Positions 29,155 through 38,280 of a stretch of DNA of 64,000 bases are shown piece after piece; within the stretch, counting starts at the first letter, position 1, and each line of letters begins with the position of its first letter. This stretch comes from Jiangella endophytica (GTDB lineage: Bacteria > Actinomycetota > Actinomycetes > Jiangellales > Jiangellaceae): contig NZ_QVAI01000014.1 of NCBI RefSeq assembly GCF_003427025.1, forward strand, positions 124,001-188,000. Reading direction: 5' to 3'. A program made the position numbers and the translations under genes. Under the pieces are notes generated by a model, which was not told the DNA's origin, made no database searches, and saw only the letters and a list, made by a program, of their open reading frames with translations.

Positions 29155-30201
29155 ATGGCGGCCAAGCGAGCGACCCAGGCCGACGTCGCGCGGATGGCCG
29201 GCGTCAGCCAGGCGACCGTCTCGCTGGTGCTCAACGCCGAGCCGGACCGCGTCGGCCCCGAGACCCGGCAGCGGGTGCTCGACGCGATCAGCAAGACCGG
29301 CTACTCCGCCAACCCGCTGGCGCAGCGGCTGGCCCGCGGCCGCAACCAGATCATCGGCGTCTTCACCTACGAGCCGGTGTTCCCGCAGGGCAACGGCGAC
29401 TTCTACCACCCGTTCCTCGTCGGCATCGAGCGCGAGGCCGAGCGCTGGGGCAGCGACCTGCTGCTGTTCACCAGCGCGCCGGTCGAGAACGGCCGGCGCC
29501 GGCTGTCCGGCAAGGCCCGTGCCCACCTCGGCGTCACCGACGGCTGCGTGCTGCTCGGCCGTGCCGAGGACAAGCAGGAGCTGGTGCACCTGCTCGACGA
29601 CGGGTTCCCGTTCGTGTTCGTCGGCCGGCGCGAGCTGCCGGGCTCGGCGGACCTGCCCTACGTCGGCGCCGACTACGTCCAGGCGACGAACGACGTCGTC
29701 GGGCTCTTCCTGGAGCAGGGGCACGAGCGCATCGGGTTCGTCGGCGAGCTGAGCGACCGCGAGTCGATCATCGACCGGCTCACCGGCTACCGCACGGCGA
29801 TGCGCGCGGCGGGGCTGCGGCCGACGTCGTTCGACCCGGCCGAGCTGACCGCGGACGAGATCGTCGACGTCGCCGTGGAGCATCACCTGACCGGGCTGGT
29901 GCTGGCCGAGGCATACCGCGCGGGCAGCATCCGCGCCGCCGCGGCGGCGCGCGGGCTGACGGTGCCGCGCGACCTGTCCATCGCGGTCCTGGGTCAGCCG
30001 GACGTCCCCGTCGAGGCCGGCGCCGACGACGCCGGCGTCGCCTGGAGTGGCTTCCGGATCCCGCGCGAGGAGATGGGCGAGCAGGCGTTGTCGCTGCTGG
30101 TCGAGCTGATCGAGGACCCGTCCGGCACCACCGACCGGCACCGGCTGCTGCCCTGCGTGGTCGAGCCCGGCCAGACGGTGTCCGCTCCCCGGCCGCGCTG
30201 A
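29155..30201 (+). CDS. LacI-family transcriptional regulator
   Basis: 348 residues from ATG 29155, preceded by GAGGAG at 6 bases. The HTH reads ATQADVARMAGVSQATVSLV followed by LNAEPDRVGPETRQRVLDAI (about 5-45). The hinge helix has the usual NPLAQRLARGR. A periplasmic-binding-protein-like sensor follows (about 62-345: IIGVFTYEP, VVGLFLEQGHERIGFVGEL, VPRDLSIAVLGQ). It is the first gene of a seven-gene rightward run and is expected to repress it through the GTTATGCGCATAAC sites until a sugar ligand binds. Confidence 0.93.
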   Translation: MAAKRATQADVARMAGVSQATVSLVLNAEPDRVGPETRQRVLDAISKTGYSANPLAQRLARGRNQIIGVFTYEPVFPQGNGDFYHPFLVGIEREAERWGSDLLLFTSAPVENGRRRLSGKARAHLGVTDGCVLLGRAEDKQELVHLLDDGFPFVFVGRRELPGSADLPYVGADYVQATNDVVGLFLEQGHERIGFVGELSDRESIIDRLTGYRTAMRAAGLRPTSFDPAELTADEIVDVAVEHHLTGLVLAEAYRAGSIRAAAAARGLTVPRDLSIAVLGQPDVPVEAGADDAGVAWSGFRIPREEMGEQALSLLVELIEDPSGTTDRHRLLPCVVEPGQTVSAPRPR

Positions 30202-30234
30202 GCGCGGGCGTCCGCAGAACCCGGAAGGAGACGA

Positions 30235-31848
30235 GTGAACGAGCTTCGGACCGAGATCCTGGTGGTCGGCGGCGGACTCGGCGGCATCGCGGCGGCCCTG
30301 GCGGCGCTGCGCCGCGGGCGGCACGTCGTGCTCACCGAGGAGTACCCCTGGCTCGGCGGCCAGCTCACCTCCCAGGCCGTCCCGCCGGACGAGCACCCGT
30401 GGATCGAGGAGTTCGGCGCGACCCGCACCTACCGGGCGCTGCGCGACGGCATCCGCGACCACTACCGCCGCGCCTACCCGCTCACCGACGCGGCCCGCGT
30501 GCACCCGGCGCTGAACCCGGGCGCCGGCTGGGTCAGCAAGCTGTGCCACGAGCCGCGGGTCGCGGTCGCCGTCATCGACGAGTTGCTGGCGCCGTGGCGC
30601 GCGGCCGGCCGGCTCACCGTCCTGCAGCCGGCCCGCCCGACCCGCGCGGACGTCGACGGCGACACCGTCCGAGCCGTGACCGTCGAGCGTCTCGGCACGG
30701 GCGCCACGACGACGATCGCGGCCGACTACGTCCTCGACGCCACCGAGACCGGCGACTTGCTGCCGCTCACCGGTGCCGAGTACGTCACCGGCTTCGAGTC
30801 GCGGGCGGAGACCGGCGAGCCGAGTGCGCCGGACGCCGCACAGCCGCACAACCAGCAGGCGATCAGCTACTGCTTCGCACTCGACCACCTCGACGGCGAC
30901 CACACCATCGACCGGCCGGCCCGCTACGGCCACTGGCGTTCGGTGGAACCGGAGTTCTGGGGGTCGCCGCTGCTCAGCTTCGGCGCGCCGGACCCGCGCA
31001 CCCTGCGGCCCAAGCCGCGCGTCTTCGACCCGAACCCGGGCGACGACGCGCTCGCCGTCGACGCCGACCAGAGCCGCGAGCAGGGCGACGGCAACCTCTG
31101 GACGTTCCGCCGCATCGCCGCCCGCGACCTCTTCGCACCCGGGCACTACGCCAGCGACATCACGCTGGTGAACTGGCCGAACATCGACTACTTCGAGGCG
31201 CCGGTGGTCGACGTCGACGACGCGACGCGGCGGGCCCGGCTGGACGACGCCAAGCAGCTCAGCCTCTCGATGCTCTATTGGATGCAGACCGAGGCGCCGC
31301 GCCCCGACGGCGGCACCGGCTGGCCCGGGCTGCGGCTGCGCGCCGACGTCGTCGGGAGCACCGACGGACTGGCGCAGGCGCCCTACGTCCGCGAGGGCCG
31401 GCGCATACGGGCCGTCACCACGATCGTCGAGCACGACCTGTCCCAGGCGGTCCGCGGCGCGCACGGCGCCCGGCGCTACGCGGACACCATCGGCATCGGC
31501 ATGTACCGCATCGACCTGCACCCCTCCACCGGCGGCGACAACTACCTCGACGTCGCGGCCGAGCCGTTCGAGATCCCGCTCGGCGCCCTGCTGCCCCAGC
31601 GGATGCGCAACCTGCTCCCCGCGGGCAAGAACATCGGCACCACCCACATCACCAACGGCTGCTACCGGCTGCACCCGGTCGAGTGGAACATCGGCGAGGC
31701 CGCCGGCCACCTGGCCGCGAGCTGCCTCGACGACGACCGGCAGCCGCACGAGATCCAGGCCAAGCAGCCGCTGCTCGAGGACTTCCAGGCACTGCTGACC
31801 CGGGACGGCGTCGAACTGCGCTGGCCGGCCGGCGTGTCCGGTTACTGA
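30235..31848 (+). CDS. FAD-dependent oxidoreductase (FAD_oxidored family)
   Basis: 537 residues from GTG 30235, with AAGGAG upstream. The N-terminal dinucleotide-binding fold reads EILVVGGGLGGIAAALAALR, followed by EYPWLGGQLTSQAVPPDEHPW (the FAD_oxidored pattern). Near the C-terminus, PAGKNIGTTHITNGCYRLHP and NIGEAAGHLAA close the FAD site. No signal peptide, so cytoplasmic. Members of this family occur in polysaccharide-utilisation operons of actinobacteria and planctomycetes, but the substrate is usually unknown. Its place between LacI and the binding protein suggests oxidation of an imported sugar or derivative. Confidence 0.85.
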   Translation: MNELRTEILVVGGGLGGIAAALAALRRGRHVVLTEEYPWLGGQLTSQAVPPDEHPWIEEFGATRTYRALRDGIRDHYRRAYPLTDAARVHPALNPGAGWVSKLCHEPRVAVAVIDELLAPWRAAGRLTVLQPARPTRADVDGDTVRAVTVERLGTGATTTIAADYVLDATETGDLLPLTGAEYVTGFESRAETGEPSAPDAAQPHNQQAISYCFALDHLDGDHTIDRPARYGHWRSVEPEFWGSPLLSFGAPDPRTLRPKPRVFDPNPGDDALAVDADQSREQGDGNLWTFRRIAARDLFAPGHYASDITLVNWPNIDYFEAPVVDVDDATRRARLDDAKQLSLSMLYWMQTEAPRPDGGTGWPGLRLRADVVGSTDGLAQAPYVREGRRIRAVTTIVEHDLSQAVRGAHGARRYADTIGIGMYRIDLHPSTGGDNYLDVAAEPFEIPLGALLPQRMRNLLPAGKNIGTTHITNGCYRLHPVEWNIGEAAGHLAASCLDDDRQPHEIQAKQPLLEDFQALLTRDGVELRWPAGVSGY

Positions 31849-31878
31849 CCCGCTGCTGCACACGTCCAAGGAGGGACG

Positions 31879-33168
31879 ATGAAGCACCGCACACTGGTGG
31901 GCGTCGCCGGCATCACGGCCGCCGCCCTGACCCTGACCGCCTGCGGAGGCGGCGACGACGACGGCGACTCGACGTCGGACGGCCCGGCCGCGCTGCGGAT
32001 GACCGTGTGGACCGCCGACGAGGCGCAACTGGCGCTGTTCCAGGAGATCGCCGACGCCTACGTCGCCGAGCACCCGGACACGGTCTCCGAGATCGGCTTC
32101 GAGACGCTGCCGTTCGAGGACTACACCACCGGCATCACCACGCAGATCGCCGGCGGCAACCCACCGGACCTCGCGTGGATCTTCGAGTCGTCGGCGCCCG
32201 AGTTCGTCGCCAGCGGCGCACTGCTGGACCTGCGCCCGGTGCTGGAGGAGACCGACGGCTACGACGTCGACGACCTGGAGCCCGACGCGCTGCGGCTGTG
32301 GGAGAGCGACGGCGGCCTCTACGCCTACCCGTTCTCGAACAGCCCGTTCGGCGTCTTCGTCAACACCGACCAGCTGACGGCGGCCGGCCAGCCGCTGCCC
32401 GCCGACCTGATCGCGTCCGGCGAGTGGACGTGGGACCGCGCGGCCGAGATCGCGGCCGCGACCGCGCAGGCCGGCGGCAAGGCCGGGCTGGTCGTCCGCG
32501 ACTTCGACTTCGCCCTCTGGGAGAACCTCGGCACCATCTGGTCGAGCTTCGGCGCGCAGCCGTGGTCGGCGGACGGCTCCACCTGCGAGTTCACGTCGCC
32601 GGAGATGATCGACGCGCTGACCTGGATCCACGACCAGATCTTCACCACCGGCGCCATGCCCGGCCCGGGCACGACGGCCGACTTCTTCGCCGGCGACGCC
32701 GCGATGACGGTCACGCAGATCAGCCGCGCGTCGGCACTGGACGAGAGCTTCGGCTGGGATCTGGTGCCGCTGCCGGACGGCCCGGCGGGGCACGTCAACG
32801 TGATCGGGCAGGCCGGCATCGGGGTGTTCGCCGACGGCCCGAACGCCGAGGTCGCCGCGGACTTCCTGGCCTACTTCACCAGCCCGGAGAACGCCGAGCG
32901 GCTGGCCGCGTACTTCCCGCCGCCGCGCACGTCGCTGCTCACCGCGCAGACCCTGCAGGGGGCCAATGCGAAGCTCACGGCCGAGCAACTGCAGGCCGTC
33001 GTCATCGACGGGATCCCCGGCGCGGTGACCAAGCCGGCGCACGCGAACTTCGCGCAACTGCAGCAGGCCGTCCGGGCCGAGCTGGACGCGCTGTGGACCG
33101 CGGACGCCGACGTCACCGCCGTCGCCGAGTCGGTCTGCGCGGCCGCCGACCCGCTGCTGGGCGGCTGA
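31879..33168 (+). CDS. Sugar-binding lipoprotein of ABC transporter
   Basis: 429 residues. The lipoprotein signal MKHRTLVGVAGITAAALTLT ends with the lipobox LTAC (Cys near residue 22) and an acidic Gly/Asp linker. The mature part is a family 1 extracellular sugar-binding protein (LRMTVWTADEAQLALFQEI, TQIAGGNPPDLAWIF, YAYPFSNSPFGVFVNTDQL, EWTWDRAAEIA). ATG 31879 has AAGGAGG just upstream. It delivers its ligand to the two permeases encoded next. The ligand is unknown; the operon suggests a product of the beta-helix and GH26-like enzymes. Confidence 0.9.
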   Translation: MKHRTLVGVAGITAAALTLTACGGGDDDGDSTSDGPAALRMTVWTADEAQLALFQEIADAYVAEHPDTVSEIGFETLPFEDYTTGITTQIAGGNPPDLAWIFESSAPEFVASGALLDLRPVLEETDGYDVDDLEPDALRLWESDGGLYAYPFSNSPFGVFVNTDQLTAAGQPLPADLIASGEWTWDRAAEIAAATAQAGGKAGLVVRDFDFALWENLGTIWSSFGAQPWSADGSTCEFTSPEMIDALTWIHDQIFTTGAMPGPGTTADFFAGDAAMTVTQISRASALDESFGWDLVPLPDGPAGHVNVIGQAGIGVFADGPNAEVAADFLAYFTSPENAERLAAYFPPPRTSLLTAQTLQGANAKLTAEQLQAVVIDGIPGAVTKPAHANFAQLQQAVRAELDALWTADADVTAVAESVCAAADPLLGG

Positions 33169-33176
33169 GAACGGTC

Positions 33177-34088
33177 ATGGCGACGGCGACCATGAGCCCG
33201 CCCCAGCGGCGGCTGAACCGGCGCGAGGACGTCCTCACCGGCTTCGCGTTCGTCCTGCCCCAGCTCGTCGGCAGCCTGCTGTTCGTGATCGGGCCGCTGG
33301 TCGCCGTCGTCTGGTACAGCCTGCACGACTGGAACGTGCTGGCGAACAGCTTCACCTACTCCGGCGCGGACAACTACGAGCGGCTGGCGTCCGACCCGGG
33401 CTTCCACGACGCGATGCGGGCCAGCGGGATCTTCTCCGCCGGACTGGTGCTGCTGAACGTGAGCCTGGCGCTCGCACTGGCCGTCATGCTCAACCAGCGG
33501 CTGCCGGGCACGGCGACGTTCCGGGCGTTCTTCTTCTCCCCGGTCGTCGTGTCGCTGGTCGCGTGGACCATCGTGTGGGGGTTCCTGCTGCAGGCCGACG
33601 GCGGCATCAACGGGTTCCTGTCGCAACTGGGCGTCGACGGGCCCAACTGGCTGCGCGAGGGCCCGACGGCGATGCTCTCGGTGATCGTCGTCCAGGTGTT
33701 CAAGAACGTCGGTCTGAACATGGTGCTGTTCCTGGCCGCCCTGCAGGGCGTGCCGAAGGAGGTCCGCGAGGCCGCGACCATGGACGGCGCGTCACCGTGG
33801 CGCTCGTTCTGGTCGGTGACGGTGCCGCTGATCAGCGGGACCATCCTGCTGGTGTCGATCCTGACCGTGGTCGGGTCGCTGCAGGTGTTCGCGCAGATCG
33901 CCGTGCTCACGCAGGGCGGGCCGGGCACGTCGACCACGGTGATCGTCTACTACCTGTACCAGCAGGCCTTCCAGTTCCAGGAGTTCGGCTACGCCAGCGC
34001 CGTGTCGGTGGTGCTGTTCGTGATCGTGGCGATCCTGACGTTCGTCCAGTGGCAGACACGGAAGCGGTGGGTGTTCCATGAGGTCTGA
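33177..34088 (+). CDS. Carbohydrate ABC transporter permease (MalF/UgpA type)
   Basis: 303 residues from ATG 33177, 8 bases after the binding-protein stop. It has six expected helices; the first is FAFVLPQLVGSLLFVIGPLV, followed by the usual SLHDWNVL. The EAA loop is EAATMDGASPWRSFWSVTVP, and TQGGPGTSTTVIVYYLY is the classic segment before the last helices. It overlaps the next permease by 11 bases. No ATPase gene is in this operon, so it probably uses a shared MsiK-type ATPase or one of the three ATPases at 1.5-5.5 kb. Confidence 0.93.
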   Translation: MATATMSPPQRRLNRREDVLTGFAFVLPQLVGSLLFVIGPLVAVVWYSLHDWNVLANSFTYSGADNYERLASDPGFHDAMRASGIFSAGLVLLNVSLALALAVMLNQRLPGTATFRAFFFSPVVVSLVAWTIVWGFLLQADGGINGFLSQLGVDGPNWLREGPTAMLSVIVVQVFKNVGLNMVLFLAALQGVPKEVREAATMDGASPWRSFWSVTVPLISGTILLVSILTVVGSLQVFAQIAVLTQGGPGTSTTVIVYYLYQQAFQFQEFGYASAVSVVLFVIVAILTFVQWQTRKRWVFHEV

Positions 34089-34995
34089 CGTCGTCGAGGC
34101 CCCGGTGTCCGCGGCCGCCGGCCCGGGGTCCGCAGCACCGGAGCCGTCGCCGTCGCGGCGCCGCCGGGTCCGTCCGGCAGCGGTGCTACTGCTCGCCGTT
34201 CTCGGTGTGCTGGCCGTGCCGTTCGTCTTCCCCACCTGGTGGATGGTGACGGCCAGCTTCAAGCCGATGAGCGAGATCCTGCGGATCCCGCCGACGCTGT
34301 GGCCGTCGGCGCCGACCACCGAGGCCTACGGCCAGGTGTTCGACCTGCAGCCGTTCGCGCAGCAGTACTGGAACAGCATGTACATCGCGGCACTGGTCAC
34401 CGTGGGCACCATCGCGGTGTCGTCGATGGCCGGCTACGCGTTCGCCCGCATTCGCTTTCCCGGGGCGAACCTGCTGTTCGGCGTCGTGCTGATCGGGCTG
34501 CTGGTGCCCGCGGAGGTCACCATCGTGCCGCTGTTCCGGCTGGTCAACTGGGCCGGGCTGATCGACACCCACTGGCCGCTGATCGTGATCCCGATCATCG
34601 GTGCGCCCAGCGTGCTGGCGACGTTCATCATGCGGCAGTACTTCCTGACCCTGCCGACCGAGCTGGAGGAGGCCGCCCGCATGGACGGCCTCAGCCGGGC
34701 CGGCATCTTCCGCCGGATCGCGTTCCCGCTGGCCCGACCGGCCGTCGCGGCGGTCGCGATCTTCACCTTCCTGCACTCGTGGAACCTGTTCCTGGAGCCG
34801 CTGGTCTTCCTGTCCAGCCGCGAGAACTTCACCCTGCCGCTGGCGCTCACGCAGTACGTCGACGCGTACGGCGGGCCGATGTGGAACGTCCAGCTGGCCG
34901 CCACCACGCTCACGGTGCTGCCGGTGCTCGGGGTGTTCCTGCTGGCCCAGCGGCAGTTCGTCGAGGGCCTGGCCAACACCGGCCTGAAGGGCTGA
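34078..34995 (+). CDS. Carbohydrate ABC transporter permease (MalG/UgpE type)
   Basis: 305 residues with a long Pro/Ala/Ser cytoplasmic N-terminus before helix 1 (AVLLLAVLGVLAVPFVFPTWW). It shows TASFKPMSEILRIPP, the EAA loop EAARMDGLSRAGIFRRIAFP, and the terminal QRQFVEGLANTGLKG typical of UgpE-like permeases. Its ATG lies inside the 3' end of the preceding gene, so the two are translationally coupled. It pairs with the 33177-34088 product. Confidence 0.93.
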   Translation: MRSDVVEAPVSAAAGPGSAAPEPSPSRRRRVRPAAVLLLAVLGVLAVPFVFPTWWMVTASFKPMSEILRIPPTLWPSAPTTEAYGQVFDLQPFAQQYWNSMYIAALVTVGTIAVSSMAGYAFARIRFPGANLLFGVVLIGLLVPAEVTIVPLFRLVNWAGLIDTHWPLIVIPIIGAPSVLATFIMRQYFLTLPTELEEAARMDGLSRAGIFRRIAFPLARPAVAAVAIFTFLHSWNLFLEPLVFLSSRENFTLPLALTQYVDAYGGPMWNVQLAATTLTVLPVLGVFLLAQRQFVEGLANTGLKG

Positions 34996-35027
34996 CCCCG
35001 TCCGTTCCTTGCGAGAGGAGTTCGTCG

Positions 35028-37280
35028 ATGTCGCCGAACCACCCGTCCGACGCACCATCGCTCTCCCGCCGCTCGCTGCTGGCCATCAGTGCCGGCCTCG
35101 CGGCCGCACCGTTCCTGCCCGTCTCCGTCGCCCGGGCCGCCGGTCCGTCCACCGGCCTGGCCGCGGGTCCGGCCTCCTGGTCCGCGTCCGGGGTGGACCC
35201 GACGGTGTTCGGGTCCACCCTGACCGGGCTGCCGGCCGACCCGACCACGGTCGTGCTCGGCTCCCCCGGGTTCGCCGCGCACGGCGACGGCATCGGCGAC
35301 GACACCGCCGCTGTGCAGGCCGCCGTCGACGAGGCGTCGCGGCGTGGCATCGCCAACAAGCTCGGCGACATCCTCGGCGGCGCCCGCGACTTCCCGCACG
35401 GCGACGGCGGCGGCGTCGTCCTGGTGCCCGAGGGGACGTACCGGCTGTCCGCGCCGATCAACGTGTGGGACTCGGTCCGCGTCGTCGGCTACGGCGCGCG
35501 GCGGCCCGTGTTCGTGCTCGGCGCGGCGACCCCCGGCTATGCGACCGGCACGCCACGAGACGTCTTCTCGTTCCGGCGCCGGCCCGTCGGCGGCCCGGTC
35601 ACGTACGCCAACAACGACACGTTCGGCTCCGGCCTGGTGAACCTCGACCTCGTCGTCGAGCCGGGCAACCCGGACACGTTCGCCGTCCGGTTCGCCGGCG
35701 CCCAGCTGTGCATCCTGCAGGATCTCGACATCCACCTCGGCGAGGGCCACACCGGCATCGACCACAACGCGAACCTCATCCAGCGCGTGCGGGTGTTCGG
35801 CGGCGAGATCGGCTTCCACGCCTACGCAGCGTCGGCCGGCTGGCAGACGACGGTGCTGGACTGCCGGTTCGAGGGCCAGCGCGGTATGAACGTCCGGATG
35901 TTCAACGACGCCAAGCTGGTGGTCGTGCGGTCGGTGTTCGCCGGCGCGCCGCGGGCGTTCGAGTCCGCCGTCGACCAGTGGCAGCACCTTTACATCGAGG
36001 ACTCGCACTTCCAGGACGTCGGCGACGTCGCCGTGGTGCTGAACGAGAGCTCCACCATCCCCGGGGCGGCCGATCCGCTGATCCGGGGCAGCAACCAGCT
36101 CACCCTGCTGAACTGCACCGCGTCGGGGTTCCGCGATCTGCTGCTGCTCGCGCAGACCGGCTCGCGGACGCGCGCCCGCAGCGCTCCGTCGCGGATCAGG
36201 GAGCTGACGTACGGGCTGCGGGTCGAGCGGGCGCTGACGGCCCGGGAGGCGCGCCGCGACGGCGTCCACGCGGACGTCGTCGGGACCGCCGGAACGGCGT
36301 GGACGAAACGGATCCTGCGCACGGACGTGCCGGCGCTGCCCGCTGTGCGCGACTGGGTGAACGTGGCCGACGTCGCCGCGTCGCTCGGGCGGACCATCGG
36401 TACCGGCGACGACGACCTCGCGGTGTTCCAGGCCGCCGTCGACCGGCACGACACCGTCTACGTCCCGATCGGGCAGTACCTGCTCAGCGACACGCTGCGG
36501 CTGCGGCGCACGTCGAACCTCATCGGGCTGCACCCCCGGCAGACCTGGCTGCGCGCCGTCGACGCCCATCCGCACTTCAGCGACCCGGACGCGCCGCGGG
36601 CGCTGGTCCAGACCCCGCGCGGGGGCCGGAACATCGTCGTCGGGCTGGGCCTGGACACCGCCGAGCAGACACCGGGCGCCGCGAACGTGCTGTGGCAGTC
36701 CGGCGACGGGTCGTACCTGGCCGACGTGACGACGCAGTTCATCAAGTGGCATCCGGAGGAGGTGTCGTCCGGCGACCCGGGCTACACCTACCGCGGCCGG
36801 CACAAGTACAACGTGTGGGTGCGCGGGGGCGGCGGGACGATCGCCAACGTGTGGGCCGCGGCGGGGTGGGCCGACAACGGGCTGCTGGTCGAGCGGACCG
36901 ACGTGCCGGCCCGCGTCTACGAGGTCTCCGTCGAGCACCACGAGACCCGCGAGGTGGTACTGCGCGGGGTGTCCGGCTGGCGGTTCCTCGGGCTGCAGAC
37001 GGAGGACCATCTCTACGGCTGGCGCTCGCAGGCGGTCGAGGTGGAGTCCAGCTCCGACGTGCTCTTCGCCAACTCGGTGTTCTTCCGGGTCGCGACCGTC
37101 CTCGGTCCGCACCCGTACGCCGTCAGCGTGCGGGACTCGAGCGGCATCGTGCTGCGCGGCAACCGCGGCTACCGCAACATCGCGCCGGAGTTCACCCAGT
37201 GGGGCGCCGCGGTCGTCGACCACGACACCGGGCGGACGGTGCCGGAGATCGAGTTCGCGCTGATCGAGATCGCGGGGTGA
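35028..37280 (+). CDS. Tat-exported large right-handed beta-helix protein (pectate-lyase-like)
   Basis: 750 residues. A twin-arginine signal (LSRRSLLAISAGLAAAPFLP) ends at VARA near residue 38. The mature part appears to contain two pectate_lyase_3-type beta-helix units. The first starts at GFAAHGDGIGDDTAAVQAAV with GGGVVLVPEGTYRLSAPI; the second at about 465 repeats the pattern (TGDDDLAVFQAAVDRHDTVY followed by VPIGQYLLSDTLRL). Such paired units are also found in glucanase-like and tailspike-like beta-helix enzymes. The catalytic residues are not obvious, so lyase and hydrolase are both possible. Its position directly after the permease genes ties it to the imported sugar. Confidence 0.8.
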   Translation: MSPNHPSDAPSLSRRSLLAISAGLAAAPFLPVSVARAAGPSTGLAAGPASWSASGVDPTVFGSTLTGLPADPTTVVLGSPGFAAHGDGIGDDTAAVQAAVDEASRRGIANKLGDILGGARDFPHGDGGGVVLVPEGTYRLSAPINVWDSVRVVGYGARRPVFVLGAATPGYATGTPRDVFSFRRRPVGGPVTYANNDTFGSGLVNLDLVVEPGNPDTFAVRFAGAQLCILQDLDIHLGEGHTGIDHNANLIQRVRVFGGEIGFHAYAASAGWQTTVLDCRFEGQRGMNVRMFNDAKLVVVRSVFAGAPRAFESAVDQWQHLYIEDSHFQDVGDVAVVLNESSTIPGAADPLIRGSNQLTLLNCTASGFRDLLLLAQTGSRTRARSAPSRIRELTYGLRVERALTAREARRDGVHADVVGTAGTAWTKRILRTDVPALPAVRDWVNVADVAASLGRTIGTGDDDLAVFQAAVDRHDTVYVPIGQYLLSDTLRLRRTSNLIGLHPRQTWLRAVDAHPHFSDPDAPRALVQTPRGGRNIVVGLGLDTAEQTPGAANVLWQSGDGSYLADVTTQFIKWHPEEVSSGDPGYTYRGRHKYNVWVRGGGGTIANVWAAAGWADNGLLVERTDVPARVYEVSVEHHETREVVLRGVSGWRFLGLQTEDHLYGWRSQAVEVESSSDVLFANSVFFRVATVLGPHPYAVSVRDSSGIVLRGNRGYRNIAPEFTQWGAAVVDHDTGRTVPEIEFALIEIAG

Positions 37281-37285
37281 CGACG

Positions 37286-38239
37286 ATGGAGCGACGCGAC
37301 TTCCTGAAGCTGGCCGGCGGCGTGGCGGCCGGGGTGGCCGCGGGCGGTGCCCTGGCCCCGTCGGCGGCCGCCGCGCCCCGCGACCGGAGCGAGCTGATCC
37401 CGTCGGCCGGTGCCCACTTCGGCGCGTACGTCTACGCCGGGAACGACGCCGGGGTCTCGCAGCCGGAGGCGCTGGAGACGAAGATCGGCCACCAGCTCGG
37501 CGTCAACCACTGCTTCCACCACTACGGGACGCCGCCGCACACGACGCGCTGGCAGAACGACATCGCGGCGGGCCGCATCCCGATGATCTCGTGGGGCGCC
37601 GGGCCGCAGTCGCGGCTGGCGGAGATCCTCACCGGCGTGCACGACGACGAGATCGAGGGCCAGGCGACGCTGCTGGCGTCGCTCGGTGCGCCGCTGTTCC
37701 TGCGGTTCACCTGGGAGTTCGACCTGCGCTACACCGACACCGGCCTGTTCACCGACGTCTGGCGGTACGTGCACTGGAAGTTCGCCGGCGCCCCGAACGT
37801 CGCGTTCGTGTGGTGCCCGACGTGGCGCGCGTACCGCGAGACGTTCAAGGCGGACGGCTTCTACCCCGGCGACTCGCACGTCGACTGGATCGCCGCCGAC
37901 GGCTACGCCCGCCCGCACACCGACCCGATGTACCACTACCGGGCGTTCGACCTGATGTTCGACGCGGCGCACGCCTTCGCGGCCGACCACGGGAAGCCGT
38001 TCATGGTCGGTGAGACCGGCGTGCACCGAGCCGCGGTGGACCCCGTGCAGGCCGCGTGGCTCACCACGACGCGGTCGGTGGTGAAGAGCTCCTACCCGCA
38101 CCTCAAGGCGTTCCTCTACTTCCACCGCGACGGCGACGCCCCCGACGGCGACGACTGGCGGGTCACCGTCCCCGACGGCGGGCCGGCCCAGCAGGCGTTC
38201 GCCGCCTTCGCCCACGACGCGTACTTCGACCCGGTCTGA
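37286..38239 (+). CDS. Tat-exported GH26-like glycoside hydrolase
   Basis: 317 residues. A twin-arginine signal (MERRDFLKLAGGVAAGVAAG) ends near PSAAAAP (about 33). The TIM-barrel part resembles GH26 mannanase/endoglucanase-type proteins: HFGAYVYAG, WGAGPQSRLAEILTGVHDDE, candidate acid/base E144 in LFLRFTWEFD, candidate nucleophile E243 in FMVGETGVH, and VAFVWCPTWRAY between them. It starts 5 bases after the beta-helix stop and is the last gene of the LacI operon. Substrate unknown; the two glutamate positions are visible but the family call is moderate. Confidence 0.7.
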   Translation: MERRDFLKLAGGVAAGVAAGGALAPSAAAAPRDRSELIPSAGAHFGAYVYAGNDAGVSQPEALETKIGHQLGVNHCFHHYGTPPHTTRWQNDIAAGRIPMISWGAGPQSRLAEILTGVHDDEIEGQATLLASLGAPLFLRFTWEFDLRYTDTGLFTDVWRYVHWKFAGAPNVAFVWCPTWRAYRETFKADGFYPGDSHVDWIAADGYARPHTDPMYHYRAFDLMFDAAHAFAADHGKPFMVGETGVHRAAVDPVQAAWLTTTRSVVKSSYPHLKAFLYFHRDGDAPDGDDWRVTVPDGGPAQQAFAAFAHDAYFDPV

Positions 38240-38243
38240 GGTG

Positions 38244-38259
38244 CCACCGCGGCCGGTGG
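38244..38259 (+). terminator. Weak hairpin after the LacI operon
   Basis: CCACCG-CGGC-CGGTGG forms a 6-bp GC-rich stem with a 4-base loop just after the GH26-like stop, with no T-run. Transcription may well continue into the acetyltransferase. Confidence 0.3.
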
Positions 38260-38280
38260 ACGCTGCGTGAGAATCGTCGA

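Noticed and set aside
29110-33057. Minus-strand open frame of more than 1300 codons opposite the LacI, FAD and binding-protein genes
   Set aside because: The plus strand carries three well-recognised proteins with ribosome-binding sites. The long antisense frame has no domain or start signal.
34239-38239. Very long plus-strand frames running through several genes
   Set aside because: Only their 3' parts are real (beta-helix and GH26-like proteins). The upstream parts are other-frame readings of the permease and beta-helix genes.
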